A stretch of DNA of 13,516 nt. Source: Dehalococcoidia bacterium (GTDB lineage Bacteria; Chloroflexota; Dehalococcoidia; JACVQG01). Location of the stretch: the NCBI GenBank assembly GCA_015661045.1, contig JACVQG010000039.1:1-13516 (forward strand), written 5' to 3'. Both the position numbers and the translations under genes were made by a program. The notes under the pieces were generated by a model. That model was not told the origin of the DNA and searched no databases. It saw only the letters and a list, made by a program, of their open reading frames with translations. Of the stretch, positions 13,198 to 13,516 are shown in pieces; the first letter of the stretch is position 1; each line of letters opens with the position of its first letter.

Positions 13198-13331
13198 TGG
13201 CCCGCATTCTTGAGGAGAACTTCAAGCATAGCAATAGCTTTTTTTACGCTAAGCTTCTTTACCTCAGACTTAGTGATTTTGTTTTCTTCATCAAAAAGAG
13301 ACTTTATTTTACCTGTCACCCTATCATCCAT
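13185..13331 (-). CDS. Small 48-aa protein overlapping the nucleotidyltransferase gene
   Basis: An ATG at 13329-13331 opens a 48-codon frame to TAG at 13185-13187, overlapping the nucleotidyltransferase start by 13 bases in another frame. The product is lysine-rich (11 Lys) and helical: MDDRVTGKIKSLFDEENKI, then a C-terminal amphipathic helix around VKKAIAMLEVLLKNAG, ending QWKK. No known family is recognised. An in-frame stop lies three codons upstream of the ATG, so the ORF cannot be longer. There is no strong Shine-Dalgarno, but a TGTTATAAT extended -10 lies 31 bases upstream. The tight overlap suggests a coupled pair, for example a small partner or antitoxin of the nucleotidyltransferase. 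Existence is inferred from frame, overlap and composition. Confidence 0.6.
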   Translation of the reverse strand: MDDRVTGKIKSLFDEENKITKSEVKKLSVKKAIAMLEVLLKNAGQWKK

Positions 13332-13361
13332 TTGCGCCGCTTACTGTCGTCCAATTAATAA

Positions 13362-13370
13362 ATTATAACA
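13362..13370 (-). promoter_or_regulatory. Extended -10 promoter for the 48-aa ORF and nucleotidyltransferase
   Basis: On the minus strand TGTTATAAT matches the extended -10 pattern exactly. No clear -35 is seen. The leader would be about 25 bases. Confidence 0.5.
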
Positions 13371-13421
13371 CAGCAAGAGGTAGAGATAGAGACCGCCGCC
13401 CCTCTCTGCAGGGTCTTTGCA

Positions 13422-13516
13422 TTGTCACCCTGAGTCCCGACTTGTCGGGCGAAGGGTCTGGGGTGGGGCGTTCCCCGCTTCGTTCCCCAGATGCTTCGCT
13501 TTGCTCAGCATGACAA
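13422..13516. repeat. Palindromic element with TTGTCA ends
   Basis: TTGTCACCCTGAG (13422-13434) and CTCAGCATGACAA (13504-13516) are inverted (11 of 13 matches). The inner arms include CGAAGGGTCTGGGG and CCCCAGATGCTTCG. The ends and the CGAAGG-ATCT core resemble the second tandem element at 2711-2860. The window stops at its right end. Confidence 0.7.

Overview
The window looks like a chromosomal piece of an uncultured anaerobic bacterium, most likely a Chloroflexota member of the Dehalococcoidia type. This is inferred from gene content (a MenB/BadI-like CoA enzyme, an NDP-forming acyl-CoA synthetase subunit, a DUF6125-like cysteine-rich protein, an ISC module) and from many small palindromic repeats between genes; no marker gene settles it. 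No rRNA, tRNA, CRISPR array or complete IS was seen.

Layout. Bases 1-1263 (+): the 3' part of a crotonase-fold gene, then a TTG-started elongation factor P with a non-canonical tip loop. Bases 1264-2892: an eroded zone with hairpins, an N-terminal relic of a REP-associated tyrosine transposase (RAYT), a frameshifted ADP-ribosylglycohydrolase, and a 434-base gene-free stretch packed with palindromes. Bases 2893-7681 (-): a beta-CASP metallo-beta-lactamase RNase, an acyl-CoA synthetase alpha-type protein carrying an apparent pair of compensating indels, a DUF6125-like protein and a conserved protein of unknown function. Bases 7902-9229: a small winged-helix protein (+), an OmdA/YdeI-domain protein (-) and a mazEF toxin-antitoxin pair (-) with a clear promoter/operator. 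Bases 9230-12573 (-): iscR-iscS-iscU followed by the membrane protease HtpX, which carries an EF-hand-like loop. The iscR promoter is near-consensus and overlaps a dyad fitting Rrf2 autoregulation. Bases 12585-13516: a perfect 28-nt palindrome, a nucleotidyltransferase gene overlapped by an unlisted 48-codon ORF (a candidate toxin/antitoxin-like pair), and another palindromic element at the window edge.

How it fits together. IscR, IscS and IscU form an iron-sulfur assembly unit with apparent self-regulation. mazEF and the 48-aa ORF/nucleotidyltransferase pair are accessory stress or defence-type modules. The other genes are mostly single units separated by REP/MITE-like palindromes. At least three repeat families recur within the window, and the RAYT relic is a plausible trace of the machinery that spread some of them.
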